From Laetiporus sulphureus 93-53 (lineage: Eukaryota; Basidiomycota; Agaricomycetes; Polyporales; Laetiporaceae), in the NCBI RefSeq assembly GCF_001632365.1, contig NW_024468519.1:1-64000 (forward strand): a DNA stretch of 64,000 nt, read 5' to 3'. Made by a program: the position numbers and the translations under genes. The notes beneath the pieces were generated by a model that did not search any database, was not told where the DNA came from, and was given only the letters and a program-made list of their open reading frames with translations. This document shows, in pieces, positions 48,688 through 61,200 of this stretch; the stretch's first letter is position 1, and each line of letters opens with the position of its first letter.

Positions 48688-49863
48688 CTAGCTACCGTCG
48701 ACTTCTGTACCGCTGGTGCTATCATCTTCCTCCATGTTACTTTTCCAGAGCGCGTACATCTTACGCCTATTCGCGTCTCGCGTATCCTGCTCGCTCGCGA
48801 CATCGAACATACGCCGCAACAACGCCTTCCGAAGGTTTGCTCGGTCTATAGCACCTTCTGACGCGGGATCGGATAAGCATGCGTTAGCAACAAGGTTTGA
48901 ATATGTTGGCATGGTCAGACGCGGCCGCTTGCGACTGGGAGGCTCGTCGTCCGCTTGCAGTGGTTTTAGTGCAGCGAATAGCGGATCGAGGAGGGAGGAT
49001 TCTATGCGGTGGTATGTGACATTTGTTGATGCACGGGCAGAGAGGGTGAAGAAGGGCGAGAGAAGCGTAGACAGCGGTGCAGGTAGGGAAGATGATTCTG
49101 GTGGATTATCGTATGCCTTGTCGAGCTCCTCGAGGTAGATGTCTGCGAGGTGGTATGATAGGCTTGAAGGCACGCGGATATCATCCGAGCTAATAAGAAA
49201 GTGTGATCAGCATCTGGATGAAGCATCACGGAAGCGACTAACCATAGTGGCCCGCCGCGGACGGTCAAGATGGAATTGTACTCGTCGCAAGCCGCACCGT
49301 CCCATCCGGTCCGCATCAGTAACCTGAACGATGCGTTGACAAATCTTCGGATGAGCATGTAATACTTGTCGATACTGAAGGAGGATCAGCGACAGCGGTG
49401 CTCTGTGTAGGGCAAACTGACCGTAGACGATCTATCGATGTCCATTCGCGGACAGTAGCTTCCCAGAATCCGCGAAGGAAGGCCAGGGCAACGGACGGGG
49501 TCGAAACCGAGAGCAGAATGCCAGCCAACTCGCTCGCTAGCGCTTGCTGCACTAAAGGCTTGTCAGACATCCAGAAACCTGGTCAAACATATGGATATCA
49601 GCATACGAAGGTCACTATATGCGCTGTTGCCATACAGTAGAAGATCCCTTTCCATAGTCTGGCCATTTCTGATTTTGATAGTGTGTCCCGCGACGAATCA
49701 GAAAGGAAGAGGCTCAAGTTCTTGATGGCCTTGTCTCTTGTTTTCTTGTCTTGGAATACGTTAGTCGCGTGACGAAGTAAATCGCCTCGTCTCATTTCAT
49801 ACCTGTAGACGCGAGATACCTCCCTAATGGTGGAGCATTGGAAGAAGAAGATGATTCAGTCAT
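48688..49863 (-). CDS. RRP1: Ribosomal RNA processing protein RRP1 (NOP52)
   Basis: A nucleolar protein needed for 60S subunit pre-rRNA processing. The start at 49863 gives MTESSSSSNAPPLGRYLAST, leading into the family block KKTRDKAIKNLSLFLSD, then MARLWKGIFYCFWMSDKPLV (across an intron), WTSIDRLRIDKYYMLIRRFV, ASFRLLMRTGWD and VPSSLSYHLADIYLEELDKA. The C-terminal part is acidic and ends KSNMEEDDSTSGTEVDGS. Six or more exons have short introns. The length (about 320 residues) fits fungal RRP1, which is shorter than animal NOP52. All landmark motifs are in order. Confidence 0.9.
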
Positions 49864-50461
49864 GGCGTTATTGTGTAGCGAGGGCGTATAGAGGCGATCG
49901 GTGCTGAGCACAGACTTTTTCCGATTGGCGCCCACCTGATCGCAGATCACTTGCATTTTGATGCGCCTCGGTTGGCGACGTCCATTAACATTGTATGCGA
50001 ACTAACTAATAATGTTGCCTCAAGGGCTAATTGAGTGCGAGCGAAGGTTTATTGATACATCACTTCCAACATAAAACCTTTGAACTAACTTGGTGGGCAT
50101 TATATCGGGCTCCGCTGAAACCTCTCGGCAAGAAGAATCAAAGAGATGTCCTTCTCAAGGTATATAAGAACCGCAACCTGTGGAATTCTGTTTGTCTACC
50201 TACCGCCGCATCTGACATATCAAAACTGCAAACCGTGAAGCACCATAGAACTGCATCCGCTTTTGCAGCGTTCCCATTCAGTCAGGTTCCGAGAAGCGGA
50301 TCTCCGATAGTACGATTTCCGCGTTCGTCTGTATCGCGACGTCATCGATATCTTCGACGCCGAGTGAAGTACATATATACACACAGGAAGTTCGACCACA
50401 ACCGTCACATTGGCTCGATACATTTACATTGCAACACGTTGAACGTCCGTCTACGCCCATC
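49864..50461. promoter_or_regulatory. Divergent region RRP1 / HIU hydrolase
   Basis: 598 bp between start codons. TATATAAG at 50161-50168 is a TATA candidate for the gene starting at 50462, though 300 bp away. There is no convincing gene in between. Confidence 0.4.
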
Positions 50462-51029
50462 ATGTCGAAGTCTCCTATAACCTGTCATGGTAAGCTCGAA
50501 TAAATCGCACGTCAGCCCTTAGACAAATGATATGTTCTAGTCCTCGATTCATCGCTTGGTAAGCCAGCGAAGGGTGTCCAAGTGCAGGTTCAAGAGTACC
50601 ACGAAGTCGCCAAAGACACCGCAGTGTTCAGTCCGTTGGCGGAGAGGTGCGCACCTGTCATTTGCGACTCTGAGAGGAGATATTTAATCCGTCGCGTGAG
50701 CAGTAAGACTAATGAAGACGGAAGATGCATGGACCTCTGTCCGAAAACGAAGAGCGAGGAGGCGACGGTAGAGGGCGCGAAGCTGAAGGCGGGCAAGTTG
50801 TACAAGGTGGTCTTCAAGACAAAGGAGTACTTTGAGAGCACCGGGCGCAAATGTTTCTACCCTTGGGTAGAGGTACGGTGCTGCAGTTGGTACACGGGGG
50901 ACGCAAATCACTGATGATCGCTCATTGTTCGTTATGCAGATCACCTTCGAGGTGGAGAATCCTAGCGAGCATTATCATATTCCGCTGCTGATTAGCCCAT
51001 ACTCGTATACAACTTATAGAGGAAGCTAA
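50462..51029 (+). CDS. 5-hydroxyisourate hydrolase (transthyretin-like)
   Basis: Second enzyme of urate oxidation: converts 5-hydroxyisourate to OHCU on the way to allantoin. Four exons splice to MSKSPITCHVLDSSLGKPAK, with the catalytic-site His in CHVLD. KTNEDGR carries the conserved Arg, and the C-terminus is YHIPLLISPYSYTTYRGS, with the YRGS tetrapeptide that separates HIU hydrolases from transthyretin. Introns lie at about 50494-50542 (after TCHV), 50648-50701 and 50875-50939. No targeting peptide is present at the N-terminus. The length (about 130 residues) is normal. No other purine-catabolism gene is adjacent. Confidence 0.93.
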
Positions 51030-51273
51030 ACATGCAAAGCTTCCTTCATGAGCAGGCCACTACGTCGCTACAAATACATGTAATATACAGTTCAGGCAAC
51101 AGACAATAATGCGAAATGCACACTGACAATGAAGCAATTTAGTACGGAAGTGCGAATGCGACACGAACGATACATGCAATAAACAGAAGGATCAAGATCA
51201 GAATGATGCACGAACAGATGATCCGACGAGACCACAAAAGACAAATGAAATTTGTAAGGCCAGATGGCCAAGA

Positions 51274-52739
51274 TTACTCCAACTTCATCCCATTGACCGC
51301 CTCACCTGCGCCGTTCACCTCTCGATCGCTGTCTGCTTGCCGCCGCGGACGAGACAGGATTGGTCTCAGTACGGGGCTGGCCAGTCCTACCTGTGGACGC
51401 AAGGTCGGGCTCGACAGGTTATTTGCTGAGCGGGTGAAATAGGAAGACCCAGAGGATACAATAGGAGAAGACATTGCTGAACCCGGGCCTCCCGCTGGTA
51501 CTGCAACTGGAGACGGCATAGTAAGCCTTGGCATCCCATGCCCGTTCCGTGCGCTATAGAACGACACAGACGGCGAGACTGCTCGCCGTTTAGCAGCTGT
51601 AGGATAAGGGTCGTAGCGATCTTCCACTGCAATATCATGAGCGAGGAGACGCATATCACCAACGTTGTGACGCACGTTTCCGCTTGTTATGCCGAACAGC
51701 ACAAGATGTTGGTGGCGGAGTATACCGCCATGAGGACACGCGTGGCGACCCGCTGATTGACATTGGCTATGAAAACGAAGAAGGGTCAACACAGAGTAGA
51801 CCAGGAACGACAGCGCCACATACAACGTCTACATCCATAGCCATACCACCGGGGCTGTCCAACATGCCCATATCGTCACCATTAACGCTTTGAGCCGGAG
51901 TGGACGGCTTCACAATGTTAATAGGTTCCACGGACGCGTAGGGCAACTCATCGAATTCGCCATCATCACTTGGCGTCTCTTCGCGATGTTGCTCTTCCTC
52001 GCCTGCCTCCTCAGGATATCGGCCACGATCTGATGCAGCGCGTGGAGTGCGTGGTTGAAACGGCAGCTCAGAGCACGACGCGACGAGCCGCTGGAACTGC
52101 GCCTCCGACTGCACTTCGTTCTCCTCCGGGTGCGACTCGGAAATCAGCGACAATATGCGCGGCATCTTGAGCTGCGCGAACACGTTGATCAGGGCGGACT
52201 TTCCAGTGAACAAAGGAAAAATGTACACTGTGCGATAGCCGCCGCCGGTGGACGGACGCTGCGCTGATGCTCTCCGCTTGCATGAGAACGGAGGCATCAG
52301 ACATACTACCCGACCGCGATGGGGGCGTGGATGGGCTCCGCGGCCTGCTGCTGGATTTCATGGTGGCATCCTGGTCGCGCTCAGCACCTGACATCGCCGG
52401 ACCAGGAAGCAGGGGCGTGACATTGCCCGAGTCGCCTGAGGGCGGACTATCTGTCCACATTTTGTCCCGGTCGCTTTCGGACTCCTCGCTGCTGACAGTC
52501 GTGCTGGACCTCCGCGAGATCATGGAGGTAGCGAGGGGGCTGCGATGGGGTTGGTCGGAGGACTGCTCGCGGGGGACGAGAAGACTAGGACGCCGGATGC
52601 GTAGCATGAATGGATTGAGATCGTCTGCAGGATATGTACTGCTAGATGAGGTGGACGACGATGAAGAGGGCGGTAGAGCGAAATCAGAGGAGGAAGTAGG
52701 TAGCGACGGGCGTGATGAAGGCCCCAGCATCATGAGCAT
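51274..52739 (-). CDS. Unrecognised Ser/Pro-rich protein, basidiomycete type
   Basis: Four exons can be joined in one frame. The first starts MLMMLGPSSRPSLPTSSSDF at 52739 and is Ser-rich (SSSSSTSSSST). The intron between HRRRLSHS and LKMPRILSLISESHPEENEV begins GTACAT at about 52230. The next exon includes AQFQRLVASCSELPFQP and an acidic part. Two more introns lead to PRVSSWRYTPPPTSCAVRHN and KLEDRYDPYPTAAKRRAVSP. The tail is Ser/Pro-rich and ends VNGMKLE. Short conserved-looking motifs (LKMPRILSLISE, YDPYPTAAKRRAVSPS) separated by disordered sequence suggest a nuclear regulatory protein. I know of no named family and infer no function. Confidence 0.65.
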
Positions 52740-53130
52740 GCGATCAGAGTGAACTCTCCTCCCCTGGCGAGTGCAAAGACGTTGCAGAGCTTGTGGCAAA
52801 GTTGTGGTCAGCTTCGAAACAACGCAAAGGTGAGTGGGCCATGGATATCGTTTGAGTGCTCGCTGCTCGCCGAGAATCGCGATCCGAGCGCTTATATCGG
52901 GACGATGACCTTGCCATCTTTCATGCACCGCGAACCGCTAACGCATTCTTCAAACTTCGAGCTTCGAGCCTCAAACTCAAACTCAAGCTCAAGATTCAAC
53001 TTATGACTGCTTTCAAGATCAGAGAGCTCTCAAGAACGCAGTGTATTGGGCAGCAAAACACGGTAATTGGATTACACGAGCAATTATTAATGTACCACAA
53101 TGTGATAGGTGACCCATCCTTCTTGCCGCA
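52740..53130. other. Intergenic with short CTCAAA-type repeats
   Basis: 391 bp. A low-complexity patch of six-base units (variants of CTCAAA/CTCAAG) lies at about 52966-52996. No gene was recognised. Confidence 0.4.
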
Positions 53131-53896
53131 TCACGCCCGCAGGAGAGAGATGATGGTCCAGGTAGAGCCGAACACCAGGCCTGGAACAAGGAATCAGCAT
53201 GGCCACGACAGTGTATAAGTATATGTGGCACACCGAGCCAGTTGAACGTGCCAATCATGGCACCGCCAAGGAAGTTGCGCTGTAGTCGTTGTCAACGAAA
53301 TACGGTAGTAGAACATGAAAAGAGTACGTACACGGGTAGGGTCTCCGGTGCTGTATCCGATGGTGTAGATGAAGCGAGACAGCGACCAGACGCCACACAT
53401 GCAAGCCGCGGCGACCGGGTACTTCAAGGACATCACAAGAGTACTGTGTCGTTGCTCTCAGCAACAGACTTCAGTGGAATACCACGTAACGTACCCGGAG
53501 AGAATAATCGGCAAGTATTCGAGCGTGTTTTGGTGAGCACCTGATGACGTACTTTATGCACTGTCTAACACTGTTGTAAATGTGAAGGACTTACGTTGCG
53601 TGCAGTTGAAGATGGCAGCCTCCTTAGAGGCAGCTGCCTCAGCCTTCTCCGCGTAGACTGGTGCCTCAATCCTAGTAAATAAAAGAACACGCAAAGCCAC
53701 ACCGGTACATACGCTGAGGGTAAGCGATACCAGCGCGCTTGCGAGCACGGCCGACCTTCACAGTCTGGAAGAATGTCAACCAGAACGTGGAGACAATCGC
53801 CGCAGCGGGGTAGACAATGCTGCGGACTGTGAGCGTGCTGACGAAAGAGAAACGCGAAGATGCTCACTCTTTGGAAAGTACGATGCCGGTAGACAT
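53131..53896 (-). CDS. MGST3: Microsomal glutathione S-transferase 3-like (MAPEG)
   Basis: A small four-helix membrane enzyme of the MAPEG family, conjugating glutathione or reducing lipid peroxides in ER-type membranes. The start at 53896 gives MSTGIVLSKE, the typical fungal MGST3 beginning. Then come IVYPAAAIVSTFWLTFFQTV and KVGRARKRAGIAYPQ; YAEKAEAAASKEAAIFNCTQ followed by RAHQNTLEYLPI, carrying the FNCxQRAHQNTLE signature; SSLKYPVAAACMCGVWSLSR and FIYTIGYSTGDPT; and finally NFLGGAMIGTFNW joined to GLVFGSTWTIISLLRA. The stop is at 53131-53133. Six or so short introns are all GT-AG. The family-typical length is near 150 residues. Confidence 0.93.
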
Positions 53897-54390
53897 TTTC
53901 AGGGGTTGGAACGAAGTCAAAGAGCTGGAGCAATGTCGACGAGGGGCTTGCGTTCGCACTGTGACACCGTGTACGTTGATATATATCCCAAGGAATTCGG
54001 AATTGCGACGGTCACGGTCGTTGGATACGTCAGCTACCGGCATCGGAGTTTAATAAAGGGTTACTCACATTTTCTGGGCACTGGACGTAGCGACGCGACG
54101 CGCTATTAATGTACAGGGTCTGTAATACAACATATCACAATCATTAACGCCCACATACATAGAGGAAGAAGCTTTCCTAAATAACAGACGCTGATGTTGT
54201 TGCGGGAAGTTGGTTTGTTCGACAAATTGAAGCACGCCCAGGCATTGATGGAGATGACACGATCTCAGATCGACATGTCCACACGTGACACTTGTTCCAA
54301 AGCGCGTCCAGGGCGTCTAAAATTTGGTAACGCGCCACGTGGCAAAGCAACGATCTCTTCGTCCGGCTGTAGGACCTGAGACACATCCAA
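53897..54390. promoter_or_regulatory. Divergent region MGST3 / RRB1
   Basis: 494 bp between the two start codons with no gene seen and no certain core promoter motif. Confidence 0.4.
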
Positions 54391-56118
54391 ATGTCAAAAC
54401 GCGCGGCAACAGAGATTCAGTCAACATCAAGCGACACTGCCAGGAAGGCACCGCGGAACAGCGCGCAGCGGGAAAATGCCGCGCAAGTGGACGAGATGGG
54501 CGAGTTCGAGGATGGCTGGGAGGACGAGTACGAAAGCGATGATGATATCGTCGAAGGATCAACAGAAGAAGGGGAAGATGGTATGTGCTCAGCCGGACTA
54601 CTCGTGTCCGTATCGATTTAAATGGATCCAATGTAAAGGCATGGATATCGACGAGGTTATGCCTGCGATCGAGGAGTCGGACGAAGCTCCTACTGCGCCC
54701 AACGTATTCATTCCAGGAGTGCACCAACTAGAGAAGGATGAGATTCTCGAACCAGACGACTCAGTGTACATCATGCGACATTCTATGAATGTAAACTGGC
54801 CTTGCCTTTCGTTCGACGTCCTCCGGGATAGCCTAGGAGATGAACGGCAACGATTCCCAGCTTCGGCGTACATTGTTGCAGGGACACAGGCAGAATCAGC
54901 AAAAAACAATGAGCTCTCCGTATACAAGCTGAGCTCATTACATCGCACGCAACGAGACGGGGGTCAGTCACCTTATAATTTCGACTCTATTCCTCTACAA
55001 AGCTCCTTCCCGTCATACAGATGATTCAGACTCAGAAAACGACGACGACGACGATGCCTTAGACGAAGACCCCATCCTGGAGTTTCGATCTGTTCCTCAC
55101 CTCGGCGGCGTGAACCGTGTGCGCGCACAACCCCTCCCATCTTCATCGACATTGCCACCAGTCTCACAGCCTTACTATGTTGCCAGCTGGGCAGAAACAG
55201 GGAAGGTGTACATATGGGACGTCCGGCCGCTGATCGAAGCTCTCGATGTGCCCGGGTACTCCGTAGACAAGGCGCGAACACACTCTCCCGCGTTCACTAT
55301 CAATTCGCATGGTCGTGCCGAAGGCTTCGCGATGGACTGGGCTTCGTCTGGTGAAGCGAATCCTACCGCACTGCGTCTCTTGACCGGTGACATTCAGTCA
55401 AAGATCTACCTGACCACGACCACCCCATCCGGTTTCAATGCTCTATCCCAGCCATTCATTTCACACACGTCTAGCGTAGAAGATCTACAGTGGAGTCCCA
55501 CGGAAGCAACTGTATTCGCATCGTGTTCAGCAGACCAGAGCGTACAGGTATGGGATGTCCGGAGCAAGGGGAGGAGAAGTGTCGCGGGCATTGAGCGGGC
55601 TCATGAGAGCGATGTGAACGTCATTAGCTGGAATCGGGCAACGACGTATCTCCTATTGAGTGGAGGGGACGAAGGTGGCATCAGAGTGTGGGACTTGCGG
55701 AATGTGAAGAAAAAAGGGTACGTAGTCGCTATCATGGGATCGCATTTCATGTCCGAGACTAACTTCTTGTTGCATGGATAGGGCATCCACGCCAGATCCT
55801 ACCCCCGTCGCGATATTCAACTGGCACCGAGCGCCCATTACATCCATAGAATGGCATCCAACCGAAAACTCGATTTTTGCGGCCTCCGGGGCGGATGATC
55901 AAGTCACCCTATGGGATCTTGCTGTGGAACAGGATGACGACGAGACAGGTGCAATGGAAGACACACCGGATGGTGGACGAGATGTCCCTCCGCAGTTGCT
56001 GTTTGTCCACCAAGGACAGAAGGACATCAAGGAGGTCCATTGGCATCCCCAGATACCGGGGACAGTGGTCAGCACGGCGTTGGATGGTTTCAACGTATTC
56101 AAGACGATATCAGTCTGA
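54391..56118 (+). CDS. RRB1: Ribosome assembly protein RRB1 (GRWD1), WD40
   Basis: A nuclear chaperone for ribosomal protein L3 (Rpl3) in 60S assembly. The start [20 protein letters not shown] at 54391 leads to the acidic segment [20 protein letters not shown]. The CAF1C/H4-binding-like block follows: [20 protein letters not shown] and [21 protein letters not shown] second acidic run ([20 protein letters not shown]) precedes a seven-bladed WD40 propeller: [79 protein letters not shown], and the final blade [20 protein letters not shown]. Introns are at about 54581-54638, 54960-55020 and 55717-55781. All features of RRB1/GRWD1 are present. Confidence 0.94.
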
Positions 56119-56522
56119 TCGATATAGTCCACATCTATCTCATGTCATGCCGCTCTTATCTGCAGATATGCATATATATGGTGTATCGATACACAGGATC
56201 ACGAATAGGGTCAGTGCACAAGACGTCTATTCGGATGGTCATGTGCTGTAAACGAGAGGAACGAATCCACAGAACCAGTGTTCTTTGAAACCTTGCCACA
56301 CAGGAGTTATAGAACGCGGACCAGCTATCGATATTCCGACGACCGTCGAAGGGAAGGTGCTCTGTTCGGGTGCACAAAAAACCACGGAGGTGTCTTGCCC
56401 CATCCTGTCGCGAGATTGTCCGTCTAGCGAGAGCCCCGCAAACTCCTGGCGGAGGCCGACGGGTGATGCGACTCGTCAAAGGGATTCTCACTGACGGCAA
56501 CCCTCCGTGACATCGCACGTCA
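56119..56522. other. Convergent 3' region RRB1 / PA28
   Basis: 404 bp between converging stop codons. No gene was recognised. Confidence 0.5.
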
Positions 56523-57904
56523 TCAGTACAAACCCGACTGGTTGTTACCCTTCGGGGAACGTATCTAAGAACCGATAAGGAGTCGGCATATGATGAACGC
56601 AGCGGCATGACATACCTTCGCAATGTTCTTGTGAAGAATGTCCATTAGAATGGCATAGATGTTCCGAATGTCATAAAGGTTCTGCCGTGCAACGTAGAGC
56701 AGCTTCTCATCTAGTTCTTTCATCGCCAGCTATTTTTAAGACGCCATCTCGGTCTGAGTATGGAAACCAAACGCATCGAGGGGGAAGACGGTACGCACGG
56801 TGTAGTCTTCTACATGAGGGTATTTGATAACTTTCGAGCAGATTTTAGCACGATTCAAATGCGCTTGCCTAGATGCGTCACGAAGGTTGTATGCGCTCTC
56901 CTGTGAGCGGTGGATCTCGGTGAGAACCTCTGGAAGCATGTGAGCGCGAGGCACACAGGGATCAAACCTAATTGAACAAACGAACCTTCTTGTATCTGGA
57001 CTCCTGCAGATATGTTCACGAATAGTATAGCAAAGTACTAAAAATAACATTGACCGCGGTGAGAGCGTACCGAAATTGTCTCCGCTAGACGAAAGCACCC
57101 GAATGTCAGACGGCCGGCATCCAATTTCACTGATGAGCCCATTCACTTACTCCTCGATTCTATTTTTATGCGGCCAGACATGAGTTAGAGGGAGGCACCG
57201 CGATAGCACGAGATGCACTTACTTTGGCATTGAGAGATTGACCCATAATTTCACCTTGTCCTAATAACAGATGACTCGATGAACAAATTCCGCGAAGCTC
57301 AACACAAAAGACTGACGCATAGATCCGCTAATTGCTCGCATTCCTTTTTTAATCGGTCATACACTTTAACGAGGTGCTGATTTGCGAGAATCAAGTTGGG
57401 GTATCTGGCGAAATAAACGTCGTTTGGGTGGGTCAAAGCTGAAGTAGATGAGACATTTTCGAAATCGTCGGCTTCAAGTTTGCGCTTCTTAGTCTCCGGC
57501 CCTTCGGAGGAACGCGGGTCAGGCGGTGGGTACACCGTGGCGTCTGTGGACATCACGCCATGAGATTCGTGGAAAGGAGAAGATGGCGACTTGGTAGAAT
57601 CAATGAGCTCTTGTAGCTCGCTGTACAAAGTCAGTGCCTATTACACCCTTGCTTGATCTAAGTGCATATACTCACAGAATCTGTGTAGTTCATCCGTTAG
57701 CCTTCTATTCGATGAATAAACCTAAAATCCCACCTTCATCGGAAATATTTTGAAAATAACATCATCCGCTACTGCAGAGGCGGCTTTACGAAATTCCTGG
57801 AGCCGCGGAGTCCATGTAGGAGTCTAGCATTCGCATTACCGACGTTGAGCACGCACCTCCAGTCTTCTCTCCAAATCTTTATCCATCTTATATTTGTCCG
57901 GCAT
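56523..57904 (-). CDS. Proteasome activator PA28 (REG/PSME family)
   Basis: An 11S activator that caps the 20S proteasome and opens its gate independently of ATP and ubiquitin. The start MPDKYKMDKDLERRLE is at 57904. Spliced N-terminal helix: EFRKAASAVADDVIFKIFPM, then K-I-L-E-L-Q-E-L, where the bases for I and part of L come from a 5-nt exon (57676-57680). The inter-helix loop carries KKRKLEADDFENV; the second helix is NQHLVKVYDRLKKECEQLAD. The conserved activation-loop region is LSMPKIEDGDNFG. Later helices include AYNLRDASRQAHLNRAKICS, KYPHVEDYTLAMKELDEKLL and NLYDIRNIYAILMDILHKNI. The last exon, 56523-56564, gives IRSPKGNNQSGLY, matching the family's C-terminal tail ending in Tyr. It is closest in style to PA28gamma. 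Confidence 0.9.
57676..57680 (-). other. 5-nt micro-exon in PA28
   Basis: The minus-strand sequence ACACAG-ATTCT-GTGAGT has perfect splice borders on both sides of ATTCT. Only if these five bases are included do the flanking exons stay in one frame and give the conserved PMKILELQEL; skipping them shifts the frame to an early stop. Confidence 0.75.
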
Positions 57905-58277
57905 ATATTTGGGTGAGTTGGCGAAAAAGCAAACTAGAGTCGTCTTCCTGTTGAATGTTGCGGTATGACAAGTGCTCGTTCGTCTGTCTCCCGCCGTCCG
58001 GCGTCTTATATAAGCGCCCACTCCACGTGGTCGAGGGGTGCGCGCCCGATCGTCCGTGTCCGCGAACAATTCAGTCGAGCGCGGCACGAGCTTCACTCAT
58101 ACTGTCTCCTTCCGGCGCGCTGACTGGGCGACACATCGACGACCTCAAGCCTGTGCGCTACTCCGCATACTTTGCTGTTGTGACGGGCGACATCTGGCTT
58201 GTGACATTATCCGCGACTTCATTATTAAGCACGACGGTCAGCGATCATCCCGTCTGGATCACACGAACGTCAACACT
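57905..58277. promoter_or_regulatory. Divergent promoter PA28 / TAF1
   Basis: 373 bp between start codons. A palindromic CTTATATAAG at 58005-58014 lies about 100 bp upstream of the PA28 ATG and could serve as its TATA box. Because it is palindromic it offers the same core element on both strands. Confidence 0.5.
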
Positions 58278-61200
58278 ATGTCTGCCGCACAGGTGTGTCT
58301 CATAACCTTATATATCTGCTGGTCGCTGCTCACTCGCGGTAAGGACGAGAGTGACGTGATCTCTGCATTGACCGGCTTCTCTCTGGATAACGTTCTAAGT
58401 GGCCTCAAGCTACCAGGCGGTGTTGCCTTGACGGATCAATTGGGTATCGCTGGGATCGAAAACCTTACATCCCAAGAGATTTATAAGGAGAGCTGGGACG
58501 ATAATGAAGCTATAGGCCCCGGAGAGGGAGAGGACTGGGAGGATGAGGTAGACAGGGAGTTGGAAGCTGAGGGAACTCCGGAAAGTGCAGGGGTGAAGAC
58601 GGAGATGCTCTCACCGAAGGAAATGGGGCGAAAGCAGAAGCGCAAAAGGGTGGTACGACGCTTGGTGGAGCGGCCAAAAACTGTATACGAGAGATTTCCG
58701 ACGTTCGAGAAAGATAAAGTATTGAAGTTCACCGAACTCTTCAAAGGTCACACCGTACAAAGGTCCAGAATATCCAAAAGACCATTCCATGGTATAGTTG
58801 CTAGTGCATTGCGTATGATATCGATCCTAAACATTTGCCAGTCATCGAAGTACCCCCAACACGGAAGAAGGACGTGTCCAAAGGATTCCTAGCCGCTATT
58901 GTTGGTGACACAGAGCGTCAGGTGGAAAACAGGCGCGTCGAAGAAGTGGTGGCGTCCGGGAGCATTGAAATCGATTTGAGGCGAGCATTGGAGGTACGTC
59001 GCAACGCGCGCTGAAGTCTGTCGAGCATCGTATCTCACTGTCTCCTCAGAAGAGGGAACATGCAGGCGTGCCTGTATCGTTGCCCCTTGATGACCGGTCG
59101 TTTGACATGGTCTTGCTCTCTAACTGGGAGGACCAGATAGTATACGAACCGGAGGAGGATTCGGCCATGGGTCCAGCCAACAACCCTGCCGACTTGACGA
59201 CTCCTCAGAATCAAGCGCTCGAATCTGGTCTCTGGACTCAGAGCATCATCTGGAGTCCTCGTGCGCCATTCAGGGACTTCACGCAATTGGAGCTGAACGA
59301 GGAGGACATATCAGTTGAAGAGCGACCACCTAGTACGGCCATAATTTCCATATCATTCTGTTTGATTGTTAAATATCGATACTTTCCTTGCAGTGCAAGA
59401 TGTCGCCAGACCTCGGAAACGGTTTAGGACGGACAATCAACCCAAAGACAAGTTCAACCTGTCGAACGACCAGTACTACGAAGTCAGCAAGGAAGGTGGC
59501 CGGCATCGCGTCCGGCAGACGTTTGGTCAGCTCGTTGTCGAGCATGCCTATCCTGCTCAGAAGTTACAGTTACCATTCGTACGTGCCACCATCGATTGCT
59601 CAGTGCGTCAACTTAGTAATGATGATTTTGACAGTACAAAACTCGTCTTTCGAAGCAAGAAGCTCGCTCATTCCATCGCCCTGCGCTGCAATTTCCGGCC
59701 AATGTTGAGCTTCACTTCAGCAAGGTTCGTACGGCCAAGAAGAAGAAGGACAAGGCAGGCCGGAAGGTGGGCAAAGGTGGGAACGTCGGAGAGGGCCTGC
59801 ACAAGACAGGTGACCTCAGTCTAAGGGACACGAGCAACTTCGTTCTGTGGGAGTTCTCGGTAAGCTATGCTGTATGCATTCCACTGCAATTGAGATGTCG
59901 ACGTTCTTGATAGGAAGAGCACCCTCCCATCATTTCGAACTTTGGTATGGGCAGCATTCTGGTCAATTATTACCGGAAGAAGAACGAAAAAGATGAGTAC
60001 GTTCCGAAGGTGTGTAATTGATCATGTGAGCAGACTTGCATTGCTTAGTACGACTATCACTGCTCTAGTCCGACCTGGGAGAGCCTATCGTCATTGAACC
60101 GCAAGACGAATCTCCATTCATGAAGTTTGGCTATGTTTATCCAGGGCAGACCGTTCCTGCACTGTACAGCAATTTGATACGCGCGCCCTTGTTTCGACAG
60201 AAGCCGTACCCCACGGATTTCCTTGTCATACGGTGCGTTGTCCACTCTCGTCCGGTCTATCTCCGCCTCTCATATTTCGGAAATAGCTCGACGTGCAAGA
60301 ATGATACGAAGTACTACATACGTGAGATCAAGAACTTGTTCGTCGTAGGGCAGACATACCCGGTGACAGAAGTACCGGGCCCGCACTCCCGCAAGATCAC
60401 CAACACCATCAAGCACCGATTACAGATCATCGCTTTCAAGTTGTTGCAGAAGAGCTCGGAGGAGCGACTGAAGATATCCCGCCTGATGAAGTACTTCCCT
60501 GATCAAAATGAGTTGCAAATGAGACAGCGCCTGAAGGTACGCTGACACAGTGGAGCTGATGTTGTGACGGAAAGGTGATCACGTTACCACAGGAATTCAT
60601 GGAGTATCACCGCCGAGGCCCACACCAGGGCTTCTGGCGCCTGAAGCCTGCGTGGTCAATCCCTTCAGATGCCGACATGCTTAAGATGGTGACGCCGGAA
60701 CAAGTCGTTCTCTCCGAGAGCATGCAGGTCGGGCAGCGTCATCTCCAGGACGCCGGTTACAGCTTCAACGGCGAAGTTGCGGAGGATGACGAGGGTAATC
60801 TTTCGGTGGAGCAACAACTTGCTCCATGGATCACGACGAAGAACTTTCTGTTTGCCACGCAGGCGAAGGCAATGCTGCGCCTCCATGGCGAAGGCGATCC
60901 CACCGGTCGAGGGGAAGCATTCAGCTTCATCCGGGTATCTATGAAGGACATCTTCGTGAAGGCCGGTGAGGACTACGAGCAGAAATTAGGTACGTGGAAG
61001 CTGGCGGCTAAATGGCATTGCATCTGACACATGTGCTTAGCGGAGGCCGAGAACCGACCGAAGTCTGCACATCGATACAACGTTGCTGAGCAGCAGCAGA
61101 TATACAAATCAGAGATTGAGCGGATATGGAAAGCTCAGTTTGACTCGTTGAGTCGAAAGGACGAGCCTCAGCTCACTGATGAGGAAGAGAAGGCGGTAGT

